Part shown: positions 10,746 to 22,592 of the stretch, piece after piece
Position numbering within the stretch: the stretch's first letter is position 1
How the letters are laid out: every line of letters starts with the position of its first letter
Notes under the pieces: generated by a model
The model's input: only the letters and a program-made list of their open reading frames with translations
Told to the model about the DNA's origin: nothing
Database searches by the model: none
Translations under genes and position numbers: made by a program
Assembly: GCA_033398695.1 (NCBI GenBank)
Contig: CM065818.1
Coordinates: forward strand, 56,638,001 to 56,702,000
Length of the DNA: 64,000 nt
DNA from: Orobanche coerulescens
Taxonomy: Eukaryota; Streptophyta; Magnoliopsida; Lamiales; Orobanchaceae
Direction of reading: 5' to 3'

Positions 10746-12439
10746 CGGCGATCTTGCAGCCTGGCCCTTTGCCGGCCATGACTCGGCCGGGGCCAACTCC
10801 GACGGCCCGAATGACCCTGAAACCCAAACCTGAATATGAATCGAAGATACGGTTACGAAGTACTCGTAAATACAAATCCGAGCACTAAGAGAACACACGA
10901 TTTCGACCACCCGAAGGCTCGAAATTCGACAACGGAAAATAATTACCCCAAACTTTGGGAAATTACTAAAATGGCCCAAACCGTCCGAAAATCACGATAC
11001 GTGATCGAATAACCAAACCGAAGTTCACAACATGTCTAACAAAGTTAAACGGACTTACGCGAAACTCGAAACAGCAGTTTCGAACGAGATGCGCAAGAAT
11101 CGAACTCAGGTGCGGAAAAGTTGCCAAAAAGCACTAAACTCAACAAAACGATACCGAAATGAACTCGGATGACAAAAAGTGCAGAATTAATCATTCTCAG
11201 AATGACGATACGGTCATGAGCGAGTCGTCAAAATAGACTTCCGCCGAAAAAAAGAAATTTACCGGAAATCGAAATTACGGATATTACATATGTGATTATC
11301 TTAGTGGTATTCATGTTTTCCCTACACGTTCATGGTAAACATCATGGTATTTGTGAAATCGATAGAGTTCGCTTGTGATCGGCCCTTGTTGTTGTTTTTG
11401 TACGAATTTACATGAATCGTGGGTGGGTTTTCAGGTGTATTCCATTTCCATACTCGTGTAGTATTGGTTTTGATTGTATTCTTTAAATCATAAGGTTCGT
11501 GGTTATCGGTTCCTAGAGATCGTGGTTGATTATCAGTTCCGTTCGTTTCGTCGTTAATTGCTCAAGGCAAGTATTCATGTGAAACCTTTATGCTTAACAT
11601 GAAATGGTGATGTATAATATGTGTGTGCTTTGCTCACTCTAAGAGGGTCCGACGGGGCCTCGGAGGAATCAAGTGGTTTAGCCCTGGATTCACGAGCTTG
11701 TAGGCTAGCCAGTCCGGGAGGGTCCATAGAGGCCTCGAATCGGACCAGTGGCTTAGCCCCGGTCCTAGGCGATGCATGTGCGTGATTTTAATTTTTAACT
11801 ATGGCCAGTCCGGGAGGGTCCATAGAGGCCCCGGATGGGACAAGTGGTTTAGCCCCGGTCCTAGGCAAGTTTGAACTGTGATTATTGATTGTTTGTTTTC
11901 CGGGAAAAGACATGTCTGGTTTTGGATTTTGAAATGACTTGATGCATGTACTATGAAGTGTGTAAGCGAATGGTTTGCCTTGATTACTTATACTAGCATA
12001 ATTGCTAACCCCTTTGGGGACCCGTTTGGGGAAATTCTTGTTATGAATTTCAGGTGGCGTTCAGCTGGTCGAGCGGGCACTAGAGCAGTACGAGAATGCT
12101 GGCCGGGGTTGTTGACGTGTGTAATTGAGTCCCTTTATTTCCGTTGTCCATTTTGATGTGTTTGTTTTCCAAACTTGTGAACTTAGAGATAGTACTCGCG
12201 AGTACTTATGCACTTTTGATTTGGGATATGGTTTGTATGTTAAATCGTATTTTTGAATTTGGGTGATATCCGGTTTACCAGTTGTACCAGGTGATTTCAT
12301 TTAATTATTGTTGTGGTGTTGTGTGTTTCTCGCTAACCGAGATAGTTAGACGAGCGGTATTGTTTATTTAGCCTGGTGGGTCCCACGTAGGGGTCCATGG
12401 TGCTGTAATATACCCCTGAATATCTTGGGGGTGTTATAG

Positions 12440-13588
12440 TGCATCAATACACAACCTAGACCATTCTTAGAAGCATTAGTGTAAACCACATACTCCTTGT
12501 TCACTTCTGGTACTGCTAAAACTGGCGAAATAGTCAATCTTCTCTTGAGTTTTTGAAAACTATCATCACATTCATCCATGCATAAGTACTTAATTCCTTT
12601 TCACAGTAGTTGTGTAATTGGTCTAGAAATCTTTCCTTCGATGAACATGGGGTAGCTAGACCCAAGAATCTCCTAATATCATTAGGCTTGGTTGGTGACT
12701 TCCAGTCACGTACTACTTCCACTTTAGCTGGGTCCAACTTAATACCATCTGCTGGCACAATGTGCCCAAGAAATACTTCTTTCAACCAAAATCTACACTT
12801 ACTGAATTTAGCAAATAGTTTTTTAGTTCTCAGTGTTTCCAACACCATCTTGAGATGTTCTTCATGCTCTTTCTCGCTTCTAGAGTAAATGAGAATGCCG
12901 TCTATGAACACCAAGACAAACTTATCCAAGTATAGGCAGAACACTCTGTTCATGAGATCCATGTTGCGGGAGCATTAATTATTCTGAATGACATGACTGT
13001 AAACTCATAGTGTCCATATCTTGTTCAGAATGCTGGCTTGAGTATATCTTCCGGTCGAATCTTCAACTAGTGATACCCAGACCTAAGGTCTATCTTAGAA
13101 TAAACAGTTGTTCCCTTGAGTTGGTCAAACAAGTCATCTATCCTTGGCAGAGGATACTTGTTCTTGAGTGTGACCTTGTTCATATCTATATATCTATACA
13201 CATTCTCGTGCCATCCTTCTTCTTCACCAAAAAGGACAGGTGCTCCCCACGGAGAAAGACTCAGTCTGGTGAAACCTAAATCCAATAGCTCTTGCAGTTG
13301 GATCTTGAGTTCCTGCAGTTCATTTGGGCCATCTTGTATGGTAATTTTGACAATGGGGCTGACCCTGGCTCCAAGTCGATGTTGAAGTCCACTTATCTAT
13401 TCGGTGGTAAACCAGGTAACACTTCTGGGAATACATCCTCAAGTTTCCACACAATTGGCACATATCCTATCGTCTTCTCTTCCCCAGCTTCCCAATTAAG
13501 GTAAACAAGGAAAGCCTAACCATCCTTCTTTCTCATCATCATCTTGACTTGAAGGGAAGAGATAACGAGTGCTCCTCCACCCATTCTA
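12440..13588 (-). pseudogene. pol: Gypsy reverse transcriptase / RNase H start, mutated
   Basis: Minus-strand frames read VSPWGAP-like and [18 protein letters not shown] with KIDLRSGYH (13285-13067). Then [20 protein letters not shown] and [15 protein letters not shown] (12962-12534), then [17 protein letters not shown] and YVVYTNASKNGLGCVLMH (12579-12440). The RT active site, normally FIDD, reads FIDG (about 12885-12912), and the first RNase H aspartate of YTDAS is Asn. Frameshifts occur after FLGLA and elsewhere. The sequence stops after VLMH at the end of the adjoining LTR. Clearly inactive. Confidence 0.85.
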
Positions 13589-14482
13589 TGTTGGAATATC
13601 CTATTCCTTATAATCATAAATTGGTTTTGATGATGTGTTGACGATCAAACCAAAACAAAAAAGGAATCAATAAGATGAACCAAAACAATGATGACAGAAA
13701 CAAGCAAAACAGAATCAGACAACGCACGCTATATGAAGAGCTTAACATACGCTATAAGGAATAGCTAACGTACGTAATATACGTTTTATACCATACATAA
13801 TGTTAAGTCACCTGAAGTCAGACGAGTGCAAATGACATGATTTAACGTACGCAACCTAACGACTTAACGTATGCAATCGGAAGAAGTTAACGTACGTAAC
13901 ACAGTGTTGTTAACGTACGTAATGCAGTTTGAATCTGAGTTCAAATAATAAACCGTTGGAAGATTCAGTGGAAAGTCAAGGTCAAAAAGGCATCCAACGG
14001 ATATAGGACTAAAGTTAGCGTATGCTACAATGCCCACTTAACGTACGCAACTCAATGTTCTCAACGTACGTAATAGTATTAGCTAACATACGTAATTAAA
14101 AATACTGAATGCTATTGGACTACTTCGTATGAAGCCTAACGTACATAACAAAAGGAGGATAATGTACGTCACATGTATAACATACGCAATAGATGAAGGC
14201 TAACGTATGTAATGAAGGTAGCAGGAGCTAACGGCTAGTTGAGAGAATTTGCTTATAAATACCATGTCATTTGGTATCATTCAACACAACAACTACAAGC
14301 AAATCACATATTGATCACATATCATTGTATACATATTTGTTGTTGTAATTGTGCTTAATTGATAAGTGTTTGAGTGTTCATACACGAAAACATACACGAG
14401 AGGAAAGATACGAACTGTAGGTTAGGTGTTATTAGTATCGTTGATCCGGCATTACTAGAATCATATCTAAATCCAAGAGAGG

Positions 14483-16931
14483 TGTAACACCCCAAATTAG
14501 GCGGATATTACAGTGCCGTGGACCCCCAACTGGGACCCACCAGGCGAATGAAAATTAATGAATTAAATAATATAATTGTAGTACCGAACCACATTATATC
14601 ATTAATTACTCCGATGAGGAGTTTCAAGTACAACACACCCAGGAAATACAGAATACATGTATATTTTATATGAAGATAAAATACACAACACTGAATAGAA
14701 AATGAATATCCAATAGAAAATCTGCAACGGAAATAAAAATGAAGAAACGTGAATGACTGAAAAGGACTGGGACCCCCTACTAGTATCACTGGACTCCTCT
14801 CCGTCAACATTCTCTTCCCGTGCTTTAGCCTTGCCATGACCTGAAAACAACATCCCCCAACGGGGTCAGTTACACAGTACAACAATCCTCAGAGTTGTAT
14901 AAACACAATCATTATATATCATAGTTATGAAATTAAGCTGAAGAGGGGCATCATAGTACGCCCGTAATGGGACATGCAAGTGCACAAGACGAGTGTCCCG
15001 ACACACCCGAACTTGTACCTAATTTGTCTCACGGAGGCACGTTACCGTGTGCACAGCCCATTGTGTCGGTGAACCCTTCACATGACTATCGTGTGCCCGA
15101 CTAAAAATTCCACACATAACCACCCGACCACACAATATGAACCCAGAAGGTCACATGAACAAAAATGACCATGATGAGTATTAATGAATAACAATCCAAC
15201 AAGGGTCAACAATAACTCACCGAGATGAAATAATAATGAAATGAATGATAGCTCATTGAAATGATTCAAACCGTTGTTCCTCGTGAATTGAATGATTAGT
15301 TGACAATTACAAGTCTCAATACGATTAATACGTTATGAATGAATTATGAATATGAATGAACAAAAACGAAAGGAATGAGTATCCCTTTAACTGAGTAAGA
15401 ATTAAGTTATACAATACCGGTGGTGAAAAGTCCTTCCTCGAACAAACGTCCTAAGTGGAAAATATCGGTCGCTCGAACAACCTTGAATAACATGATTACC
15501 AACAAATGCTCAATATATGTATCAAGCACGATTATAACTAACTCAAACATCGATACAACAATAATCAAACTCATTGGGGCATTCTGGCGAATACGTTGTA
15601 AACATTCTTCCATTTGGTTACAACCAACCCTGAAATATCGATACCAAACCTCCAAGGAATGATTCAACTCAACAAAACTTCATTAATGACATCAATAATC
15701 CAATAGGAAACCACAACTCAAGGTTACGACAACATCAATCGGAAACCCCCAAAATAACTGAAGTCAAACATCAAGGGTTCTTGAATAATTCTCCAAATAT
15801 TCATCAAATCCGAAATATACACCAATAAATCTGTAAGAATATATGTATCCAAGATAGATAATCTATAGCTAACAAATTACAACATAATAGCAAGTTTACA
15901 TGAAGAGATCGGAAGGAAAACACTCAAATTCCGAAATTCTAGATTCAAGAATTGTTTATCTTGATTTGATGTATTAGAGAGGATGAAATGATGATTTATC
16001 CGAATTGTAAGCTTGAAGATGTTGATAGGTGGATGCATCTCGAAGAGATCTCTCCAAAATATCTGAGATCGCCCAAAACCGTCGAGAGGAGGAGGAGAAA
16101 TGAAGAAATGACGAAACTGGCTTGAACTGTCCTATATTTACTGATCCCATCTTAGCGCACGCTAAGCCCTGATATTTAGCGTGCGCTAGCGGTTAACCGG
16201 GCAGTCCAGTGAGCTCTGACTGCCTCGTTAGCATGCGCTACGAACTTGGTAGCATGCGCTAATGCCTTCCCAGTAGCGTGCGTTAACCCAAAATGTTAGC
16301 ATGCGCTAACTGATGTTGATACCCAGCAACTGAAGTCCAGAACCTATTGTCCTCTGACCTGCACACGATAGCGTGCGCTACACCCAAAACTCAGCATGCG
16401 CTACACTTACCACTAGCGCACATTATGATCCGCTCGTAGCGTACACTATGAATTATTCCATTTCAGTCCAGTACCCACTGGACTATGCCTATTCGACCTT
16501 AGCGCGCACTACACTGATTGATTAGCGTGCGCTATCCAAACTACTAGCACGCGCTACTTACCATCCATATCATGCGCTACTACAACTCAAATTTAGTCCA
16601 TTGCCTTCTGGACTGTCTGCCTGAACCACATTAGCATGCGCTAATGCTGAGAGGTAGTGTGCGCTACCCGTACTCAATTAGCGCGCGCTAAGGAGAGTAC
16701 GTAGCGTGCGCTATTCCTCACATAACCTACTACAAAGATGACAATGATGATACGCTCGGCCCGACTCTCCAACCGGGTTGAATGACGAATAATAACTCAC
16801 ACACGATACAATTACTCTGAACGGTGAATACAATGAATGAATATGAATGATGAATGATTATTAATGAGTGAAAAATTACTGAGTGACAATATACTGAATA
16901 ATAATGAATGAATTTATAGTCGGGTATTACA
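14483..16931 (-). mobile_element. Solo gypsy-type LTR, 2.45 kb, TSD AGAGG
   Basis: Starts TGTAACACCCCAAATTAGG and ends CGGGTATTACA, with AGAGG duplicated at 14478-14482 and 16932-16936. It is the same family, inverted, as the solo LTR at 19884-22331: the lengths differ by one base and the ends match. It contains an array of TAGCG-NN-CGCTA words and no coding domain. Confidence 0.88.
16150..16715 (-). promoter_or_regulatory. TAGCGNNCGCTA near-palindrome array in solo LTR
   Basis: About 18 copies of the 12-mer TAGCG(CA/TG/CG)CGCTA or close variants (TAGCATGCGCTA is common), spaced roughly 15-60 bp. On the minus strand they precede an AAATATAGG TATA-like box near 16130. The matching array in the inverted sister LTR is at 20110-20655. 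Confidence 0.8.
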
Positions 16932-17295
16932 AGAGGTTTGTCTAGTATCAATAGAAAGCTAGATAGGTTACTTCCTTATCTGATAGAAAAGGAAAACGGT
17001 TTATCTTGGACCGACATAAAGACAATAGTGTAACGGTTTATCACAGACCGATAGAAGACGAGATTGTAACAGTTTTCCTTGGACCGATAGAAGATAAGGC
17101 GGAAAAGGTAGATCTTGAACCTATAGAAAAAGATATGGAGAGAGGACGTAGTCACGTTTGGCTGAACCTCTATAAATCTTTTGTCATTTACTTTCCTCAA
17201 GTTAATTACGCTTCCGCAACGCAAAAGAGTTTGAAAACTCTACTCCACAATATTATCCACCATTCTAAGTGGGGTGGTGCCAATTTTTCAACAAT

Positions 17296-17307
17296 TGGTA
17301 TCAGAGC
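17296..17307 (+). other. Primer-binding site (initiator tRNA-Met)
   Basis: TGGTATCAGAGC, two bases after the LTR end. It is identical to the usual plant initiator tRNA-Met PBS. Confidence 0.88.
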
Positions 17308-17353
17308 GATTTCTCTTCAAAGCGGCTTAACATCTGAAGGAGAAGAAAATCCT

Positions 17354-18730
17354 ATGGCGATTCAATTTGCCCCGGTCGAAGGTCTAGCCTTAAATTTACC
17401 TCCATTCTTTGATGGATCAAACGTCATGATGTGGAAGAAGAAAATGACTATTTTCATCTGAGCCTACGACATCGAGCTTTGGAAAGTTATTTGCCTAGGT
17501 CCGAAAACTCCTATAAAACCGGACGGCTCTCTAAAAAGCTTCGAAGATTATAATGATGAGGATTGAAAAAATAACCACTATAATTTCAATGCAACACAAT
17601 TATTATATTGTGCTTTAAATATGGAAGAACACAACTGGATATCCTCATGCGAAAGTGCCAAAGAAATTTGGAAAATGCTTGAAGTGACTCATGAAGGAAT
17701 GAACCAAGTCAAGGAGATGAATATAAATATGCTTCTCCACGACTATGAGCTATTTATGATGAAGAGTGACGAGTCCATAACGAACATGCTCGATCGATTT
17801 CGGTCATCACAACTGGACTAGCTTGCTTCGGAAAACCGTTGACAAGTAGTGAAAATGTAAAGAAAATCTTAAGATCGCTACCCTCGTCGGATTATGGAAT
17901 CGAAAGATTTAAATAATCTTGATTTTAGTGCCCTCGTTGGATCGCTAATAAACTTCGATATAGTTTTTAAATCTCGAAATGCCAAACTGAAACCGAAGGA
18001 AAGATCCATAAATTTGAAAGCTAGGATGTCAAAGAAAGAAAGAAGAAATCCCGGTGGACGAAGATGATGAAGAATCAGCATATTATGCCAAGAATATAAA
18101 TAGGTTTCAAAACTTATTGAACCGGAGAAGTAAAGACATCAAGACGAGCGAATAAAAGAAATTCGATAATAACTGTCGAAAATGTGGTAAACCAGGCCAC
18201 TTTGCGAAAAATTGTCAAGCCACGACTTCCAAGAAGGAAGTTCTCGTAGCAACATGGAGTGACAAAGAGGATGACGATGAATATACTCAAAATAACCTCG
18301 CACTCGTGGCAAGGAGTTCATTCGACGAAAGCAACGTCGAAAGTCAGGTTAGTACCTCATCTCATGATGAACTATTTGAAGCATTCAAACTTTTACATAC
18401 CGATTTTCAAAATGCTTTAACTGACAATAAATTCCTGAAAGCGAAAAATAAATGATTGGAAATCGAAATTTCCAAAATAAGTGAAAAAAGGAAATTTGTT
18501 GAAACCGATCATTCTAAATGTCTTGAAAATGAAAATAAATTAAAGGATGACCTTTTGAAAGTTCAAAACGAACTTAAAGTTTTAACGAACAAATTTTCTT
18601 GCGGAAATGACAAATTTGAACAAATGCTTTCCATTCAAAAAATTTCATTAAATAAACAGGGGTTAGGATTCAAACCAAATAATAAAACCGAATCCTTAAA
18701 TTTTAAAATACCCGATGTGAGAAATGTTTA
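17354..18730 (+). pseudogene. gag: Sirevirus-type Gag, mutated (element 2)
   Basis: ATG at 17354 starts MAIQFAPVEGLALNLPPFFD. A CGA-to-TGA stop follows TIFI (17459-17461; element 1 has CGA), and further stops and frameshifts follow. Capsid motifs KEIWKMLEVTHEGMNQVKE and INMLLHDYELFMMKSDESI are at 17621-17821. The zinc knuckle CRKCGKPGHFAKNC (about 18170-18214) has all four CCHC ligands, unlike element 1. A Lys/Glu-rich coiled-coil tail runs from 18456 to 18730. The homologue at 4663-5977 carries different stops, so the two copies decayed independently. Confidence 0.8.
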
Positions 18731-18829
18731 AAATTTGGGCATCATATTTCGATTTGCAAAAGCCCAAGAGGGACGATCAAAATTGAAAAAGTTTGGAATC
18801 CAAAAGGAACCATTATACCGAATATCGTC

Positions 18830-19300
18830 TAAGTTTGGGCTCCTTTCCCTGTGTTTGGAAGGAAATTTTCCTCTCATGACAAAGAATTGTGGCATAATTC
18901 TTGGCTAACCAATGCATTCCTAGGATTATATCGATCCCACATCGTCATAACATTCAGATTATTAGTTACCACTTTAAGGTTTCCGAATTCTAATTCCAGA
19001 TTTGAACAAAGATGTATGGTAGTTTAAATTCCTCCTGGTGGTGTAGATACTCTTATGACATGACTAGCATGTTCTAGTATAATTATAAGATTATTCACAC
19101 ATGCTCTATCAATAAATGAATGCGATGCTCCAGTATCAAAGTAAACAATTACGGGAAGGTTAAGAGGTTTTCCCATACCAGCCAAATTACCCTTATCCTT
19201 CTCAGGTTGCTTCTGATTGATGGTATATGATCTATCATTTTGATTCTGCTATTTAGGTGGTGGTCGTAGTTGCGGCTGTCCTTGCAGTGCCCTCAGTGGA
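18830..19300 (-). pseudogene. pol: Gypsy aspartic protease, mutated
   Basis: The minus strand reads NLPVIVYFDTGASHSFIDRA around 19160-19100, the DTGA aspartic protease active site with the usual SHSFI. It is followed by VIRVSTPPGGI and later stops. Upstream it joins the gag knuckle region; downstream it is cut by copia element 2 at 18829. Retroviral-type protease would mature the Gag-Pol polyprotein. The frame is broken, so it is inactive. Confidence 0.8.
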
Positions 19301-19883
19301 TGGGGCTGACCCTGGTGGTTTGGTCTCTCTCCTTGTTGCTGCTTAAGACAATTCCTCATCATATGGCCTTTTTGACCACACATGTGACAACTTCCAGTGC
19401 CCAAAATACAGGCGCCATGATGCTGCTTATTACACTTGGGACATACGGGATTGCAATTCGTCCCTGATTTTTGCCTCCCTGAGCAGGATCCATCTGTTGT
19501 CCCTGATTGTTGCCTCCTGGAGCTTGAGGCTGTCCATGAGGTACATTTTCATGCCATGGCTTTATAATAGCCTGGTTGTTGCGATTGTCATTGTTATTAT
19601 CGTCCTTCCCACTTACACTTCCCCTTATATTCGTGGGAATATGTCTGAGTGGGTTGGTGGTGTAACTATGGATGCCCATTTCTCTTATGGAATTGCTGTC
19701 TCAATATCCAGAGCTCTATTCAGTGATTCTGTGTAGCTCAGCCTTCCATGGATAGCTAAGGACATGCCTATCTCATGCCTTAGTCCTGATCTAAACTTTC
19801 CTGCCATCTTCTCATCAATATCAACTTGGTCTGGAGCATACCTAGCTAACTCACAGAACATTATGTCATAATCAGTCATTAAC
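19301..19883 (-). pseudogene. gag: Gypsy Gag, C-terminal half with zinc knuckle
   Basis: The minus-strand frame 19879-19685 reads YDIMFCELARYAPDQVDIDE and KMAGKFRSGLRHEIGMSLAI, the end of the Retrotrans_gag domain. A low-complexity Gln/Asn/Gly stretch follows, then CHMCGQKGHMMRNC (about 19391-19350), an intact CCHC knuckle. A frameshift separates the two blocks. The solo LTR at 19884 interrupts the domain; the frame resumes at 22332. Confidence 0.82.
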
Positions 19884-22331
19884 TGTAATACCCGGTTGTA
19901 GTTCAGTAATTACCATTCAGTAATTATCATTCAGTAATTGATACTCAGTAATTTTCACTCATTATTAATCATTTGTCACTCAGATTCAGTCATGGTATTC
20001 ATCATTCAGAGTAATTGTATCGTGTATCAATCGTCATTCATCACTAATCTGATTGGAGTTTCGTGCCGTGTTTATCATCATTGTCATTTTCGTTGCGAGC
20101 TGTGCGTGAGGGGTAGCGCACGCTACGTACTCCTTTTAGCGTATGCTAATTGGGTATAGGTGGCGCACGTTACCACTCAGCTTTAGCGCACGCTAAGGTT
20201 GCCCTGGCTGCAGTCCAGAAGGTACTGGACTGCAGGTGAGTTATAAGTAGCGCACGCTACGAATGGTAAGTAGCGCGCACTAGTGAGTTGTAGTAGCGCA
20301 CGCTAATATGTGGTGTAGCGCGCGCTAAGGAAAGATCAGGTTGAGTCCAGTGGCTCTTTGGGCACCGATTAATTCTTAGCGCACGCTATGTGTTGTTTTT
20401 AGCGTCTGCAATCGATATTATAGCGCACGCTAAATAATGGTTGTAAGCGCACGCTATCGAGTCGAATCGAGAGGACAGGCGGTTCGGATTCGATCGGGCA
20501 TCAAATTATTCGTTAGCGCACGCTAACTATGAGTATTAACGCACGCTAATGATATGGCCGTAGCGCACGCTACAAAAAGGAACGTAGCGCGCGCTACCGT
20601 TTTCAGACAGTGGGTACTGGAATACCCAAATTTCCCGTTAGCGCACGCTAACCTGGAGCGACTATATAATGGACAGTTGGCCTGAGTTTCGTCATTTCTC
20701 ACTTCCTTTCGTTTTTTGTGCGACTTCGGGCGATTTTGGGCGACTTGGAGTGTTCTCTTCGAGCTTCTATGATCCATCATCATATTCAAGGCTTTGAGTT
20801 GGATTATCATCACTTTATCATCTCCTTAACATCAAATCAAAGGTATTAATTTCTTGGATCTAGAATTTCGGATTTTTGGGTTTTCCTTCCGATTTCTTCG
20901 TGTAAGCTTGGATTATCATTGGAATATGTTAGATATGGATTATCTACCTTGGATAAATATATTCCTATGGATTTAATGGTTATTTTCGGAATTATTTCAA
21001 GAACCCTTGGGGTTGACTTCGGTTAATTGGGGATTTTCCGATTGATGTTGTTGTAATCATGAATTATGGATTCCTAATGGATTATTGATATCATTGAAGT
21101 GTTTTGTTAGTTCGAAATACTCAATTTGGTGTGGGTTTCGACATATTCGGGATTGGATATTTCCGAAGTTGTGTGGTTGGTTATGTATTCGTTGGAATGC
21201 CCTATGAGTTTGATTATCGTTGTTTCGACCTTTGGGTTAGTCTTGTTTTGTTGCTTGATACGTGTATTGAACGATTGTTGGTAATTATTGTTATTCAAGG
21301 TTGTTCGAGCGACCGGTATCTTGGTTAGGACGTTGTTCGTGGACGGACATTCTTCATCGTTGTTGTGTAAGTTAATTCTTACTCGGTTAAAAGGATACTC
21401 ATTCCTTTTGTTGTTGATTGCTCATAATTATAATTCATTCATCATAATATTAATCATTTTGAGACTTGTAATTGTCGAATAATCATTTCATTCACGAGGA
21501 ACGACGGTTCCAAATCATTTCATTGGGTTATCAATCACGTCACTATTACTTTCATATCCGTGAGTCATCTTGGTCTTATCTAATTATTATTCATTGATAT
21601 TCATTATGGTCATTCTCGTTCATGTGACCTTCTGGGTTCATATTGCGTGGCCGGGTGTGGCTGTGTGGAATTTTTAGTCGGGAACACAATGGTCATGTAT
21701 TGGGTTCACCGATACACCGGACCGTGCACACGGTAAAGCTTACCTCCGTGAGACTAATTAGGTACAAGGACGGGTGTGTCCGGTCATTCGTCTTGTACAC
21801 TTGCACAGAACATTACAGGCGTACTATGATACTCCTCTTCAGCGTAATTCATAATTAAGAATATTTCATAACTTTAGTTAATTCATGATTGTGTAATTTC
21901 AACTCTTGAGGATTGTTGTTCTGTGTAACTGACCCCGTTGGGGGATTTTGTTTTCAGGTCACGGCAAGGCAAAGGTACGGGAAGAGCATGTTGACGGCGA
22001 TGAGTCCCAGTGATACTAGTAGGGGGCCCCAGTCATTCCGTTTGTTCAGTCATCTTCAGTCATTTTAGTTATTCCGTCATTTGTATTTTCCGCTGCAAAT
22101 TCCGTTTGAGATGTTTATTTATTCAGGGTGGTGTATTTTATCTTCATATAAAATATACTAGTATTCGGTATTATCCTGGTGTGTTGTACTTAAACTCCTC
22201 ATCGGAGTACTTGGTAATATAATGTGGTTCGGTACTACAATTATATTATTTAATTCATCATTTTCAATGCCTGGTGGGTCCCAGTCGGGGATTCACGGCA
22301 CTGTAATATCCGCCTAGTTTGGGGTGTTACA
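19884..22331 (+). mobile_element. Solo gypsy-type LTR, 2.45 kb, TSD TTAAC
   Basis: Starts TGTAATACCCGGTTG and ends TTTGGGGTGTTACA, with TTAAC at 19879-19883 and 22332-22336. It sits inside gypsy gag and is the inverted sister of 14483-16931. TATATAAT at 20663-20670 lies just after a palindrome array. No internal domain remains. Confidence 0.9.
20110..20655 (+). promoter_or_regulatory. TAGCGCACGCTA near-palindrome array upstream of TATA box
   Basis: About 17 copies of TAGCGCACGCTA or close variants in 545 bp, ending eight bases or so before TATATAAT at 20663. The arms TAGCG/CGCTA are conserved while the central two bases and the flanks vary, the pattern expected of a selected binding site and not of a simple tandem repeat. 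Confidence 0.8.
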
Positions 22332-22592
22332 TTAACATCCTCCCGTTCTTCAGATTATAGAACTCAGCTTCTTTCATGCCTTGAAGGTTTTTGGAACATA
22401 CTTGTCATAAAGTGCTTCTTTGGATTCCTGCCAAGAGTAGTTTTCTAGTTGATCAGCCGTTAGGATCTTCATGCGTACTTCCCACCAGAAGTCTGCAGAT
22501 CCAGTGAGTTGGAAGAGCACAGAAGAAAGACATTCTTGGTTGGTACATCTTAGGAAGTAAATAATCCATATCTCTAACCCAAAGCTCAGCAT
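22332..22592 (-). pseudogene. gag: Gypsy Gag, central part
   Basis: The minus strand reads LTGSADFWWEVRMKILTADQ and SWQESKEALYDKYVPKTFKA, the central Retrotrans_gag segment (compare the ADFWWE-type motif of plant chromovirus gag). A stop follows FKA. It lies between the solo LTRs at 19884 and 22593, and both junctions preserve target duplications. Confidence 0.82.

Larger units (their letters stand above)
8237..11288 (-). mobile_element. Solo gypsy-type LTR, 3.05 kb, TSD TATG
   Basis: Begins TGTAACACCCCCAATCC and ends GGATATTACA, the inverse of the ends of the LTRs at 29055 and 34449, so it is on the minus strand. TATG occurs on both sides (8233-8236 and 11289-11292). Removing the insert restores a sequence matching the uninterrupted related LTR near 30190-30220. 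No internal domain is attached, so it is a solo LTR left by recombination between two LTRs. It contains a 107-bp minisatellite and, on the minus strand, a CTATATAA box at 10574-10581 with palindromes upstream (10585-10745). Confidence 0.85.
7673..12439 (+). mobile_element. Gypsy-type LTR remnant, split by a solo LTR
   Basis: Comprises 7673-8236 and 11289-12439. The right end TTGGGGGTGTTATA and the internal CTAGCC(A)GTCCGGGAGGGTCC blocks are diverged versions of the LTRs at 29055 and 34449, in the same + orientation. TATATAAA at 7961-7968 follows about ten TTACGGCCGTAA palindromes (7690-7955). The left end is missing: at 7672 it meets a broken copia LTR. The right end meets gypsy RT sequence. 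No internal region is attached, so it is a truncated or solo LTR. Confidence 0.6.
13589..17293 (+). repeat. 5' LTR of Sirevirus-like element 2, split by solo LTR
   Basis: Parts 13589-14482 and 16937-17293 align with the LTRs of element 1; the LTR ends TTTTTCAACA. TATAAATA is at 14254-14261, preceded by an ACGTACGT-type palindrome array at about 13725-14215. Confidence 0.85.
13589..18829 (+). mobile_element. Sirevirus-like Ty1/copia element 2 (5' LTR + gag, 3' truncated)
   Basis: Starts TGTTGGAATATCC at 13589, inserted in the gypsy element. The LTR is about 1.25 kb once the 14483-16931 insert is removed. PBS and gag follow. Similarity to element 1 ends abruptly after ATATCGTCTA (about 18829), where gypsy protease sequence resumes. 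Pol, PPT and the 3' LTR are therefore absent. The left flank is TTCTA; no matching duplication is visible on the right, as expected for a truncated copy. Confidence 0.8.

Noticed and set aside
13584..13588. TTCTA as a target duplication for Sirevirus-like element 2
   Set aside because: The right side of the element is truncated at 18829, so no matching copy can be identified.
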